Of a DNA stretch of 33,571 bases, positions 25,773 through 33,571 are shown piece after piece. Made by a program: the position numbers and the translations under genes. How positions within the stretch are numbered: the first letter of the stretch is position 1; each line of letters starts with the position of its first letter. The notes beneath the pieces are model-generated. The model was not told the origin of the DNA. It ran no database searches and was given only the letters and a program-made list of their open reading frames with translations. Source of the DNA: Planktotalea frisia (lineage in GTDB: Bacteria; Pseudomonadota; Alphaproteobacteria; Rhodobacterales; Rhodobacteraceae); contig NZ_MLCB01000142.1 in assembly GCF_001890925.1 (NCBI RefSeq), positions 1-33,571 of the forward strand, written 5' to 3'.

Positions 25773-26228
25773 TCAGGTCGGAAGCGGCGCGTCCTGTTTT
25801 AATTGATCCATCACAATCTGGCTTTGAACCCTTGCCACAGTTGGATGCGGCAAGATCACATCATGGATCAGCACATTCAGCGCCGCCAAGTCCGCACAGT
25901 AGACCCGCAAGAGGTAATCTGCGTCACCTGTGAGGGTCCAAACACTTGTAATTTCGGGCCTTAACTCGATCATACGCGCAAAATTGCGGGCTTGTTCTGG
26001 GCCGTGGGTCGCCAAATGAACCTGCACAAACGCTTGAACATTCAACCCTATGCGCGCAGCATCTACATGGGCGCGATAGGTTTTGATATAACCTTCGGCT
26101 TCGAGCTTTTGACGCCTGCGACCTGCTTGGCTCGCGGACATATTGAGCCGCTCGCTTAAATCTTGCGCAGTCAGGTGGGCGTTTTCTTGCAAAGCAGCAA
26201 GAAGGTTTTTGTCAATTTGATCCAGCAT
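25773..26228 (-). CDS. Lrp/AsnC family transcriptional regulator
   Basis: A 151-residue regulator with the usual Lrp layout: N-terminal winged HTH (about 4-60; I-D-K-N-L-L-A-A-L-Q-E-N-A, then L-S-E-R-L-N-M-S-A-S-Q-A-G-R-R-R-Q-K-L-E) and C-terminal RAM domain (about 65-145; V-W-T-L-T-G-D-A-D-Y-L-L-R-V). It binds an amino acid or related ligand and forms octamers. Its divergence from hppD suggests that it senses an aromatic amino acid and controls tyrosine breakdown; that is inference. The ATG has no clear Shine-Dalgarno, but the start matches the family. Confidence 0.92.
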   Translation of the reverse strand: MLDQIDKNLLAALQENAHLTAQDLSERLNMSASQAGRRRQKLEAEGYIKTYRAHVDAARIGLNVQAFVQVHLATHGPEQARNFARMIELRPEITSVWTLTGDADYLLRVYCADLAALNVLIHDVILPHPTVARVQSQIVMDQLKQDAPLPT

Positions 26229-26239
26229 GCGGGATTTTT

Positions 26240-26344
26240 GCGATTTTTACAGAATTCATGCGTATTCTTAACATCTAATTGTAACGATGCGATGACAAAT
26301 GCGGAAAATCCGTATGCTAATGCGCTTATAGTATCAAAAATCGC
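26240..26344. promoter_or_regulatory. Candidate operators between the Lrp regulator and hppD
   Basis: The 140 bases between the divergent genes hold three symmetric elements: a 7-base-arm near-palindrome with AT centre at 26299-26315 (ATGCGGA-AAA-TCCGTAT, one mismatch), AGAAT/ATTCT at 26251-26268 with 8 bases between, and a perfect 9-base pair GCGATTTTT (26240-26248) / AAAAATCGC (26336-26344) near the two gene starts. The spread of related sites suits Lrp-type wrapping, but no specific consensus is proven. Confidence 0.35.
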
Positions 26345-26368
26345 CAAGTTTGCACAAGGATAAGAGAT

Positions 26369-27466
26369 ATGGGCCCGTTTCCACATGACGCTGAGCGCGC
26401 AACAATCAGCGACGAGAACCCTGCTGGAACCGATGGTTTCGAGTTTGTTGAGTTTGCCCATCCCGATCCACAGGAGCTGCGTAACCTGTTTGCCAAGATG
26501 GGCTACGCGCATACCGCGACCCATAAACGAAAAGCCATCGAGCTTTGGCAGCAAGGTGACATCACCTATATTCTGAACGCTGAATCCAACAGTTTTGCGG
26601 CGCGTTTCATTGAAGATCACGGCCCGTGCGCCCCTTCTATGGGCTGGCGCGTTGTGAACGCGCAGCATGCTTTTGAGCACGCCGTTGCGAAAGGCGCAGA
26701 ACCTTATGTCGGTGATGACAAAACACTGGATGTGCCTGCAATTGTTGGGATTGGCGGTTCCCTCATCTATTTCGTCGAAAACTACTGGGCAACGACCCCT
26801 TACAACGAAGAGTTCGACTGGATCGCGAAAGCCAATCCCGAGGGTGTCGGCTTTCACTACCTCGATCATCTCACGCACAATGTGTTTAAAGGGAATATGG
26901 ACAAATGGTTCGCCTTTTATGGCGATCTGTTCAGTTTTCGCGAAATCCGGTTCTTTGATATCGAAGGCAAGTTCTCAGGGTTGCTCAGTCGTGCGCTCAC
27001 TTCTCCTTGTGGGCGCATTCGTATTCCCATCAACGAAGATCGTGGTGAAACCGGCCAGATCGTGGCATATCTTAAGAAGTACAAAGGCGAGGGGATTCAG
27101 CATATCGCCGTTGGTGCCAAAGATATTTACGACGCAACGGATGAAATTGCGTCGCGGGGTATCAAATTCATGCCAGGGCCGCCGGATGCCTATTACGATC
27201 TTAGCAAAACACGCGTTGCGGACCACGATGAGCCGCTGGAACGGATGAAAAAGCACGGCATTTTGATTGACGGCGAAGGGGTTGTTAATGGTGGCGAGAC
27301 ACGCATCTTGTTGCAAATTTTTTCAAAAACTGTGATCGGCCCGATCTTTTTCGAGTTTATCGAGCGCAAAGGTGATGACGGTTTTGGCGAAGGTAATTTC
27401 AAAGCGCTGTTTGAATCAATCGAGCAAGAACAGATTGATAGCGGGGAACTTGGCGGTGCGAGTTAA
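26369..27466 (+). CDS. hppD: 4-hydroxyphenylpyruvate dioxygenase
   Basis: A 365-residue iron-dependent dioxygenase that turns 4-hydroxyphenylpyruvate into homogentisate in tyrosine and phenylalanine breakdown. Two VOC-like halves. The iron ligands are H167 in Y-L-D-H-L-T-H-N-V, H245 in I-Q-H-I-A and E329 in F-F-E-F-I-E-R; the end G-D-D-G-F-G-E-G-N-F-K-A-L-F-E-S-I-E is the signature C-terminal helix that closes the active site. AAGGA stands about nine bases before the ATG. It ends directly against the stop of the next convergent gene, with no base in between. Confidence 0.97.
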   Translation: MGPFPHDAERATISDENPAGTDGFEFVEFAHPDPQELRNLFAKMGYAHTATHKRKAIELWQQGDITYILNAESNSFAARFIEDHGPCAPSMGWRVVNAQHAFEHAVAKGAEPYVGDDKTLDVPAIVGIGGSLIYFVENYWATTPYNEEFDWIAKANPEGVGFHYLDHLTHNVFKGNMDKWFAFYGDLFSFREIRFFDIEGKFSGLLSRALTSPCGRIRIPINEDRGETGQIVAYLKKYKGEGIQHIAVGAKDIYDATDEIASRGIKFMPGPPDAYYDLSKTRVADHDEPLERMKKHGILIDGEGVVNGGETRILLQIFSKTVIGPIFFEFIERKGDDGFGEGNFKALFESIEQEQIDSGELGGAS

Positions 27467-30052
27467 CTAGCCTTTGGGCATGCGAAGCGTCACGTTGCGA
27501 CCGCGTTTAGTATAGATCAACTGACCTTCACCAATCGCGGAGACGCGGCCGCCATCTACACGATCCCCGACCTTAACCTTTTTGTAACGCCCGCTGGACA
27601 GCCGCACCAAAGCGCGACGACTTGAGGGTTTTCCATAAACGCCGATCAAGTTCACGCGGCTGAGATTGATCGCGTTGCGCACAGTGGCGTTTTTCGCAAC
27701 AGAGGCGCTGGATGGGATGCTCGGCTTTACAGTGCGCGGGGCAACAGCGGCGACTTGCGTTGCTTGCGGTTCTTCTTGCGCGCTTTGACGTTCGGCTTGT
27801 TTCTGGGCAAGTGCAACAACGCGCGCAAAATTGCGTGGGCGCGGTGCAGGTTTGCGCGACGCGGCAACGGCCAGACGTGTTGCCGGTGTTTGCGCAGCTT
27901 CTGCTTCTTCAACTTCTTTTTCGACCCGCGGTCGCAGCTTTGGGCGAATTTTTGCAAGCTCAGCGCGTGACACGCCGCCGAGTTGCGTACGCTCGGTATC
28001 TTCGACTAGCGTCTCTGGCCGCGTTTTAGGGCGCAGGGACGCTACTGTTCCATTGTCCAGCGCTTCTGGCTCTTCGGTGGTGTCAGGGGCCAATGCCGCG
28101 TTGCGAAGGCGCTCTGGAATTGCTGGGGGTACGCGCGCGGGACGCCCCAGAAATACCAAAGCACCCTCAGGCGTCGCCGCGCCGTCAGGTGTCGCAACAA
28201 CAAGCCCGTTTTGATCAAATGCAAAATCGGAATTGGCAGGTGCAGGCGCTGCCGCAATGGCGGGCAAAACGTCCCGCGGTTGCCTCAAAGGCTCCATCGC
28301 GAAAGCATCTTGGCCCGTGATACGCGCATCGATCGAGGCCGTGTACACATCCTCAAGCGAGATCTTTGGTGGCAAGAGCGGCATTTCGGGGGTGGCCAGC
28401 CAAATACCAGTTGCGGCATATGTGGCTTCCGCTTCCTCAGGAGAAATGACAGCAGGCGCCGGTTCGGGCGCGACTTGCGTCAAACCGTCCTGTGCAAGGG
28501 GCAAGTCATCCGCCAAAATGTCGTTCTCGCCCGTATCCAAAGAGGCGAGTTCGATCAATTCTTCGGCACTGGGTTCGACGGATGCGTCAGGGTTTGGCAG
28601 CTCCGCAATCGCTTTGTCTCGGTCTGATCCACCGAAGAAACGCGCCAACCCGTCATCTAGAAAAACAGACGCCCAAGCGGCAACGCTGACAAGGAACAAT
28701 AGCAAGATAGCGGTTAGGATCAGACCCAGAAAACGCGGCTTGCCACCAATCGCGATTGGCTCTTTCTTCTTTTTCGGCTTTCGTGCGCCGAACACGGTCA
28801 TACGTTGCTTTTCGTCTTCGACGGATGCTTCGGCGGCAACAACTTGCGGCTCTGGGACAGGTGCCGCTTTTGTTTCGGCCTTTTTAGCACGTTTTGCCAT
28901 CAAGCCGCGTGCGCCAGCTAGGGCGGCACCGCCAGCCGTTCCAGCAAGCGCGAAGGCTTTTGCCGCTGCTTTCGCACCGTTTTCTTTGAGAGCGTTAGGC
29001 GCTTTTTCCAAAGGTTCGACAGGTGGCGTGCTCGGCGCTCTTAGATCAGCAATGGGTGAGCCATCCGCAGCGCCGTGCATGGCTGCACCACCGCGAGGAG
29101 CCGCCGCAAAGCTTGCAGGCATCGGTGGGATGTCATCGTCAAACGCGCTGTCATCAAAGGCCGCGCCAGGACGAAGGCCGCCGAGTTTGCTATCAAGCGC
29201 TGTTTCATCGAGGGCCGCGTCAGACACCCCTGTAATCTGTGGTGTTGGTCCTGTGGGAGCCGCCGTGGCGCGAGTCGGCGCAGGCGCTTTCGGGGCTGGC
29301 GTCAGATCTACACCGCGTTCAGCGCCCCCAAGTTGCGGAGAGGCTTCTGCTGGCGTCGGATCAGTTGTCGCAACAGAAGGTTCGCGCACAGGAATAGGGA
29401 GCACTGGCTCGGTTTCAGGCGTACGGCGGCGTGATGAAAACCCTGCGACTGGGATATTCAACTCTTCCGGTATTTCCTCAACAGGATCCGGTTCTTTGAC
29501 AACGGCGACAGCTTCGCCCGTCGCAATTGCGGGCTGTACATCCGCCTCAAGCGCCATGATGCCTTTCGATCGCGCTAATGCGCTCAATCCAAAGGTCGGC
29601 TCTTTCGGAAAATTCCCTTGCGTCGGAGCCGCGACAAATCCCATTGGTTCAAACCCATGCTCGGTCGCGAAGCTTTCTGCCTCTTGCAGGGTTTCTTTTG
29701 CAACAGCCGCGATATGAACGCTGCCATTCTCATTGGCGAAATCAAATTCGAGATCATCGACGGGGTAGGGCGTCGCACCATCAAGGGCTTTCAGGACGGC
29801 AGCCTGTAGCGCGTCCTTATCCAAGCCAACGGCGTCAACCGTTAGGTATTTAATCTGGTCATTGGGGATGATCAATTTGGTTTGAACAGGACCACTGCCA
29901 AGCGCCAGGGCTTTGTCGCGCAAAGCCGCCAATTCGCTCGTGAGATCAGCAGAACTAATGTCGACATCACCCACACGGCCCCATCCAGCAGCTTGCCGCT
30001 GCAAGAGTTGGATACCGCTGAACGAAAGCGACAATGCAAAATTCGGTCTCAT
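27467..30052 (-). CDS. Large bitopic protein with GspL/PilM-like and GspC/PilP-like ends
   Basis: An 861-residue protein I recognise only by parts. The N-terminus (1-165) has no signal and resembles the cytoplasmic GspL/PilM type: an initial beta strand F-A-L-S-L-S-F-S-G-I-Q-L, I-I-P-N-D-Q-I-K-Y-L, then alpha/beta units up to M-G-F-V-A-A-P. A long Ala/Pro/Glu-rich stretch (about 170-430, low complexity) follows, then a basic patch (K-P-K-K-K-K-E) and a single membrane helix (440-465). The periplasmic part is again low complexity up to a small C-terminal domain (about 798-861; N-L-I-G-V-Y-G-K, A-L-V-R-L-S-S-G-R-Y, V-G-D-R-V-D-G-G) that looks like the HR domain of GspC/PilP. No other pilus or secretion genes are near. 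ATG 30052 has GGAG only 14 bases upstream. Function not established. Confidence 0.78.
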   Translation of the reverse strand: MRPNFALSLSFSGIQLLQRQAAGWGRVGDVDISSADLTSELAALRDKALALGSGPVQTKLIIPNDQIKYLTVDAVGLDKDALQAAVLKALDGATPYPVDDLEFDFANENGSVHIAAVAKETLQEAESFATEHGFEPMGFVAAPTQGNFPKEPTFGLSALARSKGIMALEADVQPAIATGEAVAVVKEPDPVEEIPEELNIPVAGFSSRRRTPETEPVLPIPVREPSVATTDPTPAEASPQLGGAERGVDLTPAPKAPAPTRATAAPTGPTPQITGVSDAALDETALDSKLGGLRPGAAFDDSAFDDDIPPMPASFAAAPRGGAAMHGAADGSPIADLRAPSTPPVEPLEKAPNALKENGAKAAAKAFALAGTAGGAALAGARGLMAKRAKKAETKAAPVPEPQVVAAEASVEDEKQRMTVFGARKPKKKKEPIAIGGKPRFLGLILTAILLLFLVSVAAWASVFLDDGLARFFGGSDRDKAIAELPNPDASVEPSAEELIELASLDTGENDILADDLPLAQDGLTQVAPEPAPAVISPEEAEATYAATGIWLATPEMPLLPPKISLEDVYTASIDARITGQDAFAMEPLRQPRDVLPAIAAAPAPANSDFAFDQNGLVVATPDGAATPEGALVFLGRPARVPPAIPERLRNAALAPDTTEEPEALDNGTVASLRPKTRPETLVEDTERTQLGGVSRAELAKIRPKLRPRVEKEVEEAEAAQTPATRLAVAASRKPAPRPRNFARVVALAQKQAERQSAQEEPQATQVAAVAPRTVKPSIPSSASVAKNATVRNAINLSRVNLIGVYGKPSSRRALVRLSSGRYKKVKVGDRVDGGRVSAIGEGQLIYTKRGRNVTLRMPKG

Positions 30053-30289
30053 ACTTGTATTTTAGTCTCCCCAAACGCGCACTGGGAGTCGGTACGCGAT
30101 TATGTGTTGAGTATAGCAGTTTCTTGCCGAAAGGAAAAAGTCCTGCCTGAGAGAAGTTAAAGCTACGTTTCCCCTATCTTCATGGCGTGGATTTTTGCCA
30201 AGGATCGCACCAGTGCTTGCGTCTAAACCCTATCGCTTGGCACAGTGAGCTGAGTTCATTTGGTTTTAAAGTTTACGAAAGGTATTACG

Positions 30290-31015
30290 ATGTCCTTAAA
30301 AAATTGGGTTTTTTCGACCTTTTTTGCAATTAGTACAGTTCTCGCCCTGCCACTTCATGCTCAGACGCTTGGCGTGGCTAGGTCCGTAACCGTGATCGGA
30401 TCCGGTCAAATCAGTGCGCCGCCGGATAAAGCTGTCATTACGTTGGGCGCACGCCATACTGCGAAAAGCGCGGCAGATGCACTGGCTCAGACAAGTGTCG
30501 CAGTGGCAGCGATTCTCTCTCGTATGGAGGAAATGGGGGTCGAAAAGCGCGATATGCAGACCTCGTCGCTGAACCTAAACCCGGTCTGGCGACAAGGGCA
30601 GCGCTATGACGATGAGGGCATGACGCTTGCTCCAATCGGGTTTGAAGCGTCCAATACGGTCACTGTCACGTTGCTCGATTTAGACAGCCTGGGCGCGGTG
30701 CTCGACAGTGTTGCACGCGATGGTGCGAATTCATTTTCCGGCTTCCGATTTGGTTTGATTGACCCGCAGCCTGTGCAAGATCGCGCCCGCGAAACGGCAG
30801 TTCAGGATGCGCGTCGCAAGGCGGAACTCTACGCGCACGCGGCGGGTGTTTCGCTTGGCGATGTCGTGCTGATCACCGAAGAACTTGGCGGTGGCACAAG
30901 CATACAGGCTCCCATGATGGAAATGTTAGCTGCGCGCTCTGGCGCGGTTCCGATTGCACAAGGCGAAGTGTCGCAAAGTGCGCGGGTTAAGATCATCTTT
31001 CAATTGACTGACTAA
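30290..31015 (+). CDS. SIMPL (DUF541) domain secreted protein
   Basis: A 241-residue protein with a signal peptide (about 1-24, ending L-H-A-Q) followed by a SIMPL/DUF541 domain: V-T-V-I-G-S-G-Q-I-S-A-P-P-D-K-A, then Q-T-S-S-L-N-L-N-P-V-W near 90-105 and R-E-T-A-V-Q-D-A-R-R-K-A-E-L-Y-A-x-A-A-G-V. Homologues include the E. coli YggE oxidative stress protein and the mouse signalling molecule that gave the name; they form periplasmic oligomers of unclear role. ATG 30290 has AAAGG ten bases upstream. Single gene with a bidirectional terminator after it. Confidence 0.9.
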   Translation: MSLKNWVFSTFFAISTVLALPLHAQTLGVARSVTVIGSGQISAPPDKAVITLGARHTAKSAADALAQTSVAVAAILSRMEEMGVEKRDMQTSSLNLNPVWRQGQRYDDEGMTLAPIGFEASNTVTVTLLDLDSLGAVLDSVARDGANSFSGFRFGLIDPQPVQDRARETAVQDARRKAELYAHAAGVSLGDVVLITEELGGGTSIQAPMMEMLAARSGAVPIAQGEVSQSARVKIIFQLTD

Positions 31016-31023
31016 ACAAAAGA

Positions 31024-31056
31024 AAAGGCCCGAAGGAATGCCTCGGGCCTTTCGAA
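31024..31056. terminator. Bidirectional intrinsic terminator
   Basis: A 10-bp perfect stem (AAAGGCCCGA at 31024-31033, TCGGGCCTTT at 31043-31052), 9-base loop. It ends the SIMPL gene (+) and, read on the minus strand with a following TTTTCTTTTG, the sulfhydrylase gene. Confidence 0.85.
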
Positions 31057-31075
31057 TTGCTCAGGCCGCAGCCCT

Positions 31076-32368
31076 TTACGCAGAGGCGGTCTTGATGGCC
31101 TGATCCAAGTCCGCGATCAGGTCTTCAGCATTCTCAATCCCAATGGAAATACGCACGACATTCGGACCCGCTCCTGCCGCTTCTTGCTGCTCTGGCGAAA
31201 GCTGTCGGTGGGTTGTCGATGCCGAGTGGATCACCAGCGAGCGTGTGTCGCCCAAATTGGCTACGTGGCTGAAGATCTCAAGGCTGTTCACCAGTTTGAT
31301 GCAACCTTCATAGCCGGCCTTCAGCGCAAATGTGAACAAGCCGCCAGCACCTTTTGGGCAGATCTTTTCGACACGATGGTTATAGGGCGATGATTCCAGG
31401 CCAGCATATGTAACATACTCAACATGCTCGTTTTTCTCCAGCCAACTTGCAACCGTTTGCGCGTTCTCTACGTGGCGCTGCATCCGCAAAGAGAGCGTTT
31501 CGACGCCCATCAACGTGTAGTGCGCAGCTTGTGGGTTCATTGTCATGCCAAGGTCGCGCAGACCGATGGCGATGCCGTGGAACGTGTAGGCTAAAGGACC
31601 AAAAGTTTCAGCGAACTTGAGGCCGTGATAGGCTGGCTCTGGCGCGCTGAGGGACGGAAATTTGTCCGACGCTGTCCAGTCAAACTTGCCGCTGTCCACA
31701 ACACACCCACCTGTGACCGTGCCGTTACCTGTGAGGTATTTCGTTGTGGAATGAACAACCAGCGTCGCGCCATGCTCGATCGGGCGGCACAGGTAGGGCG
31801 TGGCGGATGTGTTGTCCACGATCAACGGGATGCCTGCGGCGTCAGAAATCGCAGAGATCGCATCGAGATCGGTGATGTAACCGCCAGGGTTGGCAATCGC
31901 TTCGCAAAAGACCGCGCGCGTGTTGTCGTCGATGGCTGCTTTCACCGCGTCTTCATCGTCGAAATCTACGAACTTCGCTTCCCATCCGAAACGTTTGATC
32001 GTTTGGCTGAATTGCGTGATTGTGCCGCCATACAGACGAGTGGACGCCACAACATTCATGCCCGGCTGCATCAGTGGGAACAACGCCATGATCTGTGCCG
32101 CGTGACCGGACGAGCAGCAAACAGCGCCGACACCACCCTCTAATGTGGCGATGCGTTCTTGCAGAACGGCGACTGTGGGGTTCGTCAAACGCGAATAGAT
32201 GTAGCCGACTTCTTGCAGGTTAAAGAGGGCGGCTGCATGCTCGGCGTCGCGAAAGACGTAAGCCGTTGTCTGATAAATCGGCGTGTTGCGGGCACCTGTT
32301 GTTGGATCAGGGCGTGCGCCTGCGTGGATTTGCAGTGTATCAAAGCCGTAGCTTGGTCCGTCGGTCAT
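31076..32368 (-). CDS. metY: O-acetylhomoserine sulfhydrylase (MetY type)
   Basis: A 430-residue PLP enzyme of the Cys/Met metabolism class. It has Y-S-R-L-T-N-P-T (58-65), the S-S-G-H-A-A substrate loop, V-D-N-T (184-187) and the Schiff-base lysine K210 in H-S-T-T-K-Y-L-T-G-N-G. The length, N-terminal F-D-T-L-Q-I-H-A-G and long insert before the second half fit the O-acetylhomoserine branch rather than MetB/MetC. It makes homocysteine from O-acetylhomoserine and sulfide for methionine synthesis. GAGGAA lies six bases before the ATG. The leader has a small hairpin (32412-32440) but lacks the conserved core of SAM-II/SAM-V riboswitches. Confidence 0.93.
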   Translation of the reverse strand: MTDGPSYGFDTLQIHAGARPDPTTGARNTPIYQTTAYVFRDAEHAAALFNLQEVGYIYSRLTNPTVAVLQERIATLEGGVGAVCCSSGHAAQIMALFPLMQPGMNVVASTRLYGGTITQFSQTIKRFGWEAKFVDFDDEDAVKAAIDDNTRAVFCEAIANPGGYITDLDAISAISDAAGIPLIVDNTSATPYLCRPIEHGATLVVHSTTKYLTGNGTVTGGCVVDSGKFDWTASDKFPSLSAPEPAYHGLKFAETFGPLAYTFHGIAIGLRDLGMTMNPQAAHYTLMGVETLSLRMQRHVENAQTVASWLEKNEHVEYVTYAGLESSPYNHRVEKICPKGAGGLFTFALKAGYEGCIKLVNSLEIFSHVANLGDTRSLVIHSASTTHRQLSPEQQEAAGAGPNVVRISIGIENAEDLIADLDQAIKTASA

Positions 32369-32503
32369 GGGAATTCCTCACATTGAAAAGAGCGTTGGGC
32401 ATAGGTCTAGGCCAATGTTGCAAAGCTCACAACATCAAGGCTGTGTTTTGGAACAAGCGTTTTGAAAATCTGCAGTGTTGCGAAACAAATGTTTCTCAGT
32501 GGC

Positions 32504-33508
32504 TCAACGCATCCAGAAGTTATTTTTCTTGATCCTGTTGCGAATAGCTTGCTCTTTGCGCGGCATATCATCTTGGTCAAACAGGTCGCGAACTTTGTGA
32601 CCACGCCCTTGGTAAACCATGCGCTTGATCACGTCAGAACCTTTGAGCACTTTTTTGATCTTGTTTGGTGCTGTGACGTCTTCGAGCACTTCAATGACAC
32701 GGTCGCTTTCGCGCGCATAAAGCAGGGGCAGCATGCGGTAATGACAGCTTATCTCTCCATCGAGCAATCCGCGCGGTAGCGTGTGTTTGCCGCCGCCAAA
32801 GCTGTGAATCACGAGCGGCAAAGCAACTTGATCCAGCCAAGGATCCATCACTTGGCAAACCAATTCAGGTGGCGCGTCATCGCGGATGGCTTTGGCGTAG
32901 TCCAAGAAACGCGTGCCGAATTGCTGTGGGCATTTGTAAAAGAAATAGCCCGCATTGTAGTAAGGGTAGCGGCGCCAGTATTCATCTGGATGGTTCAGAT
33001 CGAGCGCACTTGCAAAATCCAGATCGAACTTGTCGTAGAGTGATTTCCATGTGGCGCCGTAGCCGGGTCCGTAAAGTTCTAACTGTGGCCAAGTATTTTC
33101 ACGTCTTAGCGACGCAGAAGGGCGCTCAAAATCAAAGGGCACGTCGCTCAGATTGCCTGTGATCAAAGTGTCCGTATCAAAGAAGACAAAATTCTCGTCT
33201 TTTGGCATTGCCGCGAGGGCTTCGATCTTGTTGCCGTAAGGATAGGTTTGCCCAAACACGCGGTTCTCGAATTGGATGAACTCGCCACCCAGTTCGATCA
33301 AAAGATCACGCAAATCCCCGTTTGGCAGGCGAGGATCGCGTTTCCAAAGAGGGCCCGGCATGGGTTCGGCAAGATATAGTTTGCCCGCGAAGTCAGGGTT
33401 GGTGTGGCGTAGGCTGGCTGCGAAAAGGGCGGCTTCATAGGCTAAACGGCCGTCCTGAACGACGATAACGATGTTAAAAATGCTGTTTTTCGCGCTTTTC
33501 TTGACCAT
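32504..33508 (-). CDS. GT-A-like glycosyltransferase family protein
   Basis: A 334-residue cytoplasmic protein. It opens with the Rossmann-like strand F-N-I-V-I-V-V, then A-A-S-L-R, and has the D-x-D motif F-F-D111-T-D113-T-L-I-T-G-N-L that in GT-A (GT8-like) enzymes binds Mn and the sugar nucleotide. N-A-G-Y-F-F-Y and D-Q-V-A-L-P-L follow, both typical of that fold. A basic C-terminal tail may touch the membrane. The substrate is unknown. The start is uncertain: ATG 33508 has AGGG upstream, while ATG 33532 (eight residues longer) overlaps the stop of a preceding frame as ATGA. Confidence 0.82.
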   Translation of the reverse strand: MVKKSAKNSIFNIVIVVQDGRLAYEAALFAASLRHTNPDFAGKLYLAEPMPGPLWKRDPRLPNGDLRDLLIELGGEFIQFENRVFGQTYPYGNKIEALAAMPKDENFVFFDTDTLITGNLSDVPFDFERPSASLRRENTWPQLELYGPGYGATWKSLYDKFDLDFASALDLNHPDEYWRRYPYYNAGYFFYKCPQQFGTRFLDYAKAIRDDAPPELVCQVMDPWLDQVALPLVIHSFGGGKHTLPRGLLDGEISCHYRMLPLLYARESDRVIEVLEDVTAPNKIKKVLKGSDVIKRMVYQGRGHKVRDLFDQDDMPRKEQAIRNRIKKNNFWMR

Positions 33509-33528
33509 GCTCGCCCTAGGTTCAGGAC

Positions 33529-33571
33529 TCATAACCAGAATATGACGGTTGCAGCGAGGGCGATCGCTGAC
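33529..33571 (-). CDS. Partial CDS, hydrophobic C-terminal end
   Basis: The last 14 codons before a TGA (33529-33531) read as A-I-A-L-A-A-T-V-I-F-W-L, which looks like the end of a membrane helix. Its stop overlaps a possible start of the glycosyltransferase (ATGA). The rest of the gene lies beyond the window. Low confidence because the piece is short. Confidence 0.3.
   Translation of the reverse strand, partial: SAIALAATVIFWL

Noticed and set aside
28233-29717. 494-codon plus-strand frame opposite the 861-residue protein
   Set aside because: Its Ser/Ala/Gly-rich translation mirrors the low-complexity linker on the other strand, and it has no ribosome site or domain.
32369-32500. SAM-II or SAM-V riboswitch before metY
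   Set aside because: The conserved pseudoknot parts of these riboswitches are not visible in the leader; only a simple hairpin is seen.

Overview
The window looks like a chromosomal segment of an alphaproteobacterium, most likely a member of the Roseobacter group (Rhodobacterales). The basis is protein similarity and gene order: the SUV3-like helicase / S4 protein / FdxA / CarD block, a two-gene ATP-dependent ligase / MBL exonuclease operon, late cobalamin genes, and several small proteins of roseobacter type. Base composition is moderately high in GC and even throughout. I see no rRNA, tRNA, CRISPR array, insertion sequence, integrase or prophage, so this reads as core chromosome with a few small clusters of special interest.

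Layout. 0.1-1.1 kb: a secreted protein with a His-rich tail, a cold shock protein and an ArsC/Spx-like thioredoxin-fold protein. 1.1-3.65 kb (minus strand): a bufferin-type operon made of a Cys-containing DUF2282 precursor, a DUF692/MNIO modifying enzyme, a DUF2063 partner and a DoxX membrane protein, a system linked in other bacteria to copper handling by modified cysteines. 3.9-5.8 kb: thrS. 6.1-11.1 kb (plus strand): a dense run of small-molecule and lipid-type enzymes (three alpha/beta hydrolases, a VOC protein, an M15-like protein that has lost metal-site residues, an SDR) ending in a DksA/TraR-type zinc finger protein; most junctions overlap. 11.1-12.95 kb: an M3 oligoendopeptidase. 13.0-16.9 kb (minus): SCP2 protein, lysophospholipase-like hydrolase, DNA exonuclease and ATP-dependent DNA ligase, close enough to form one operon. 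17.0-21.95 kb (plus): TPR lipid-export-type or periplasmic protein, SUV3-like RNA helicase, S4 RNA-binding protein, ferredoxin FdxA and CarD. 22.0-23.9 kb: divergent cobS and cobT. 23.9-26.2 kb (minus): Lrp/AsnC regulator followed by a CPA2 cation/proton antiporter, divergent from hppD (26.4-27.5 kb). 27.5-30.05 kb (minus): a large protein that seems to join a GspL/PilM-like N-terminus, one membrane segment and a GspC/PilP-like C-terminus. 30.3-31.0 kb: SIMPL-domain secreted protein. 31.1-32.4 kb (minus): O-acetylhomoserine sulfhydrylase. 32.5-33.5 kb (minus): a GT-A-like glycosyltransferase, preceded by the last codons of another gene cut by the window edge.

The best candidates for something new are the bufferin operon with its nearby His-rich secreted protein, the GspL/PilP-like fusion protein, the degenerate M15 protein, the hairpin and T-run in the carD leader (a possible small RNA or attenuator), and the lipid-plus-DNA-repair operon. 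All functional statements rest on reading motifs by eye; no database search was run.
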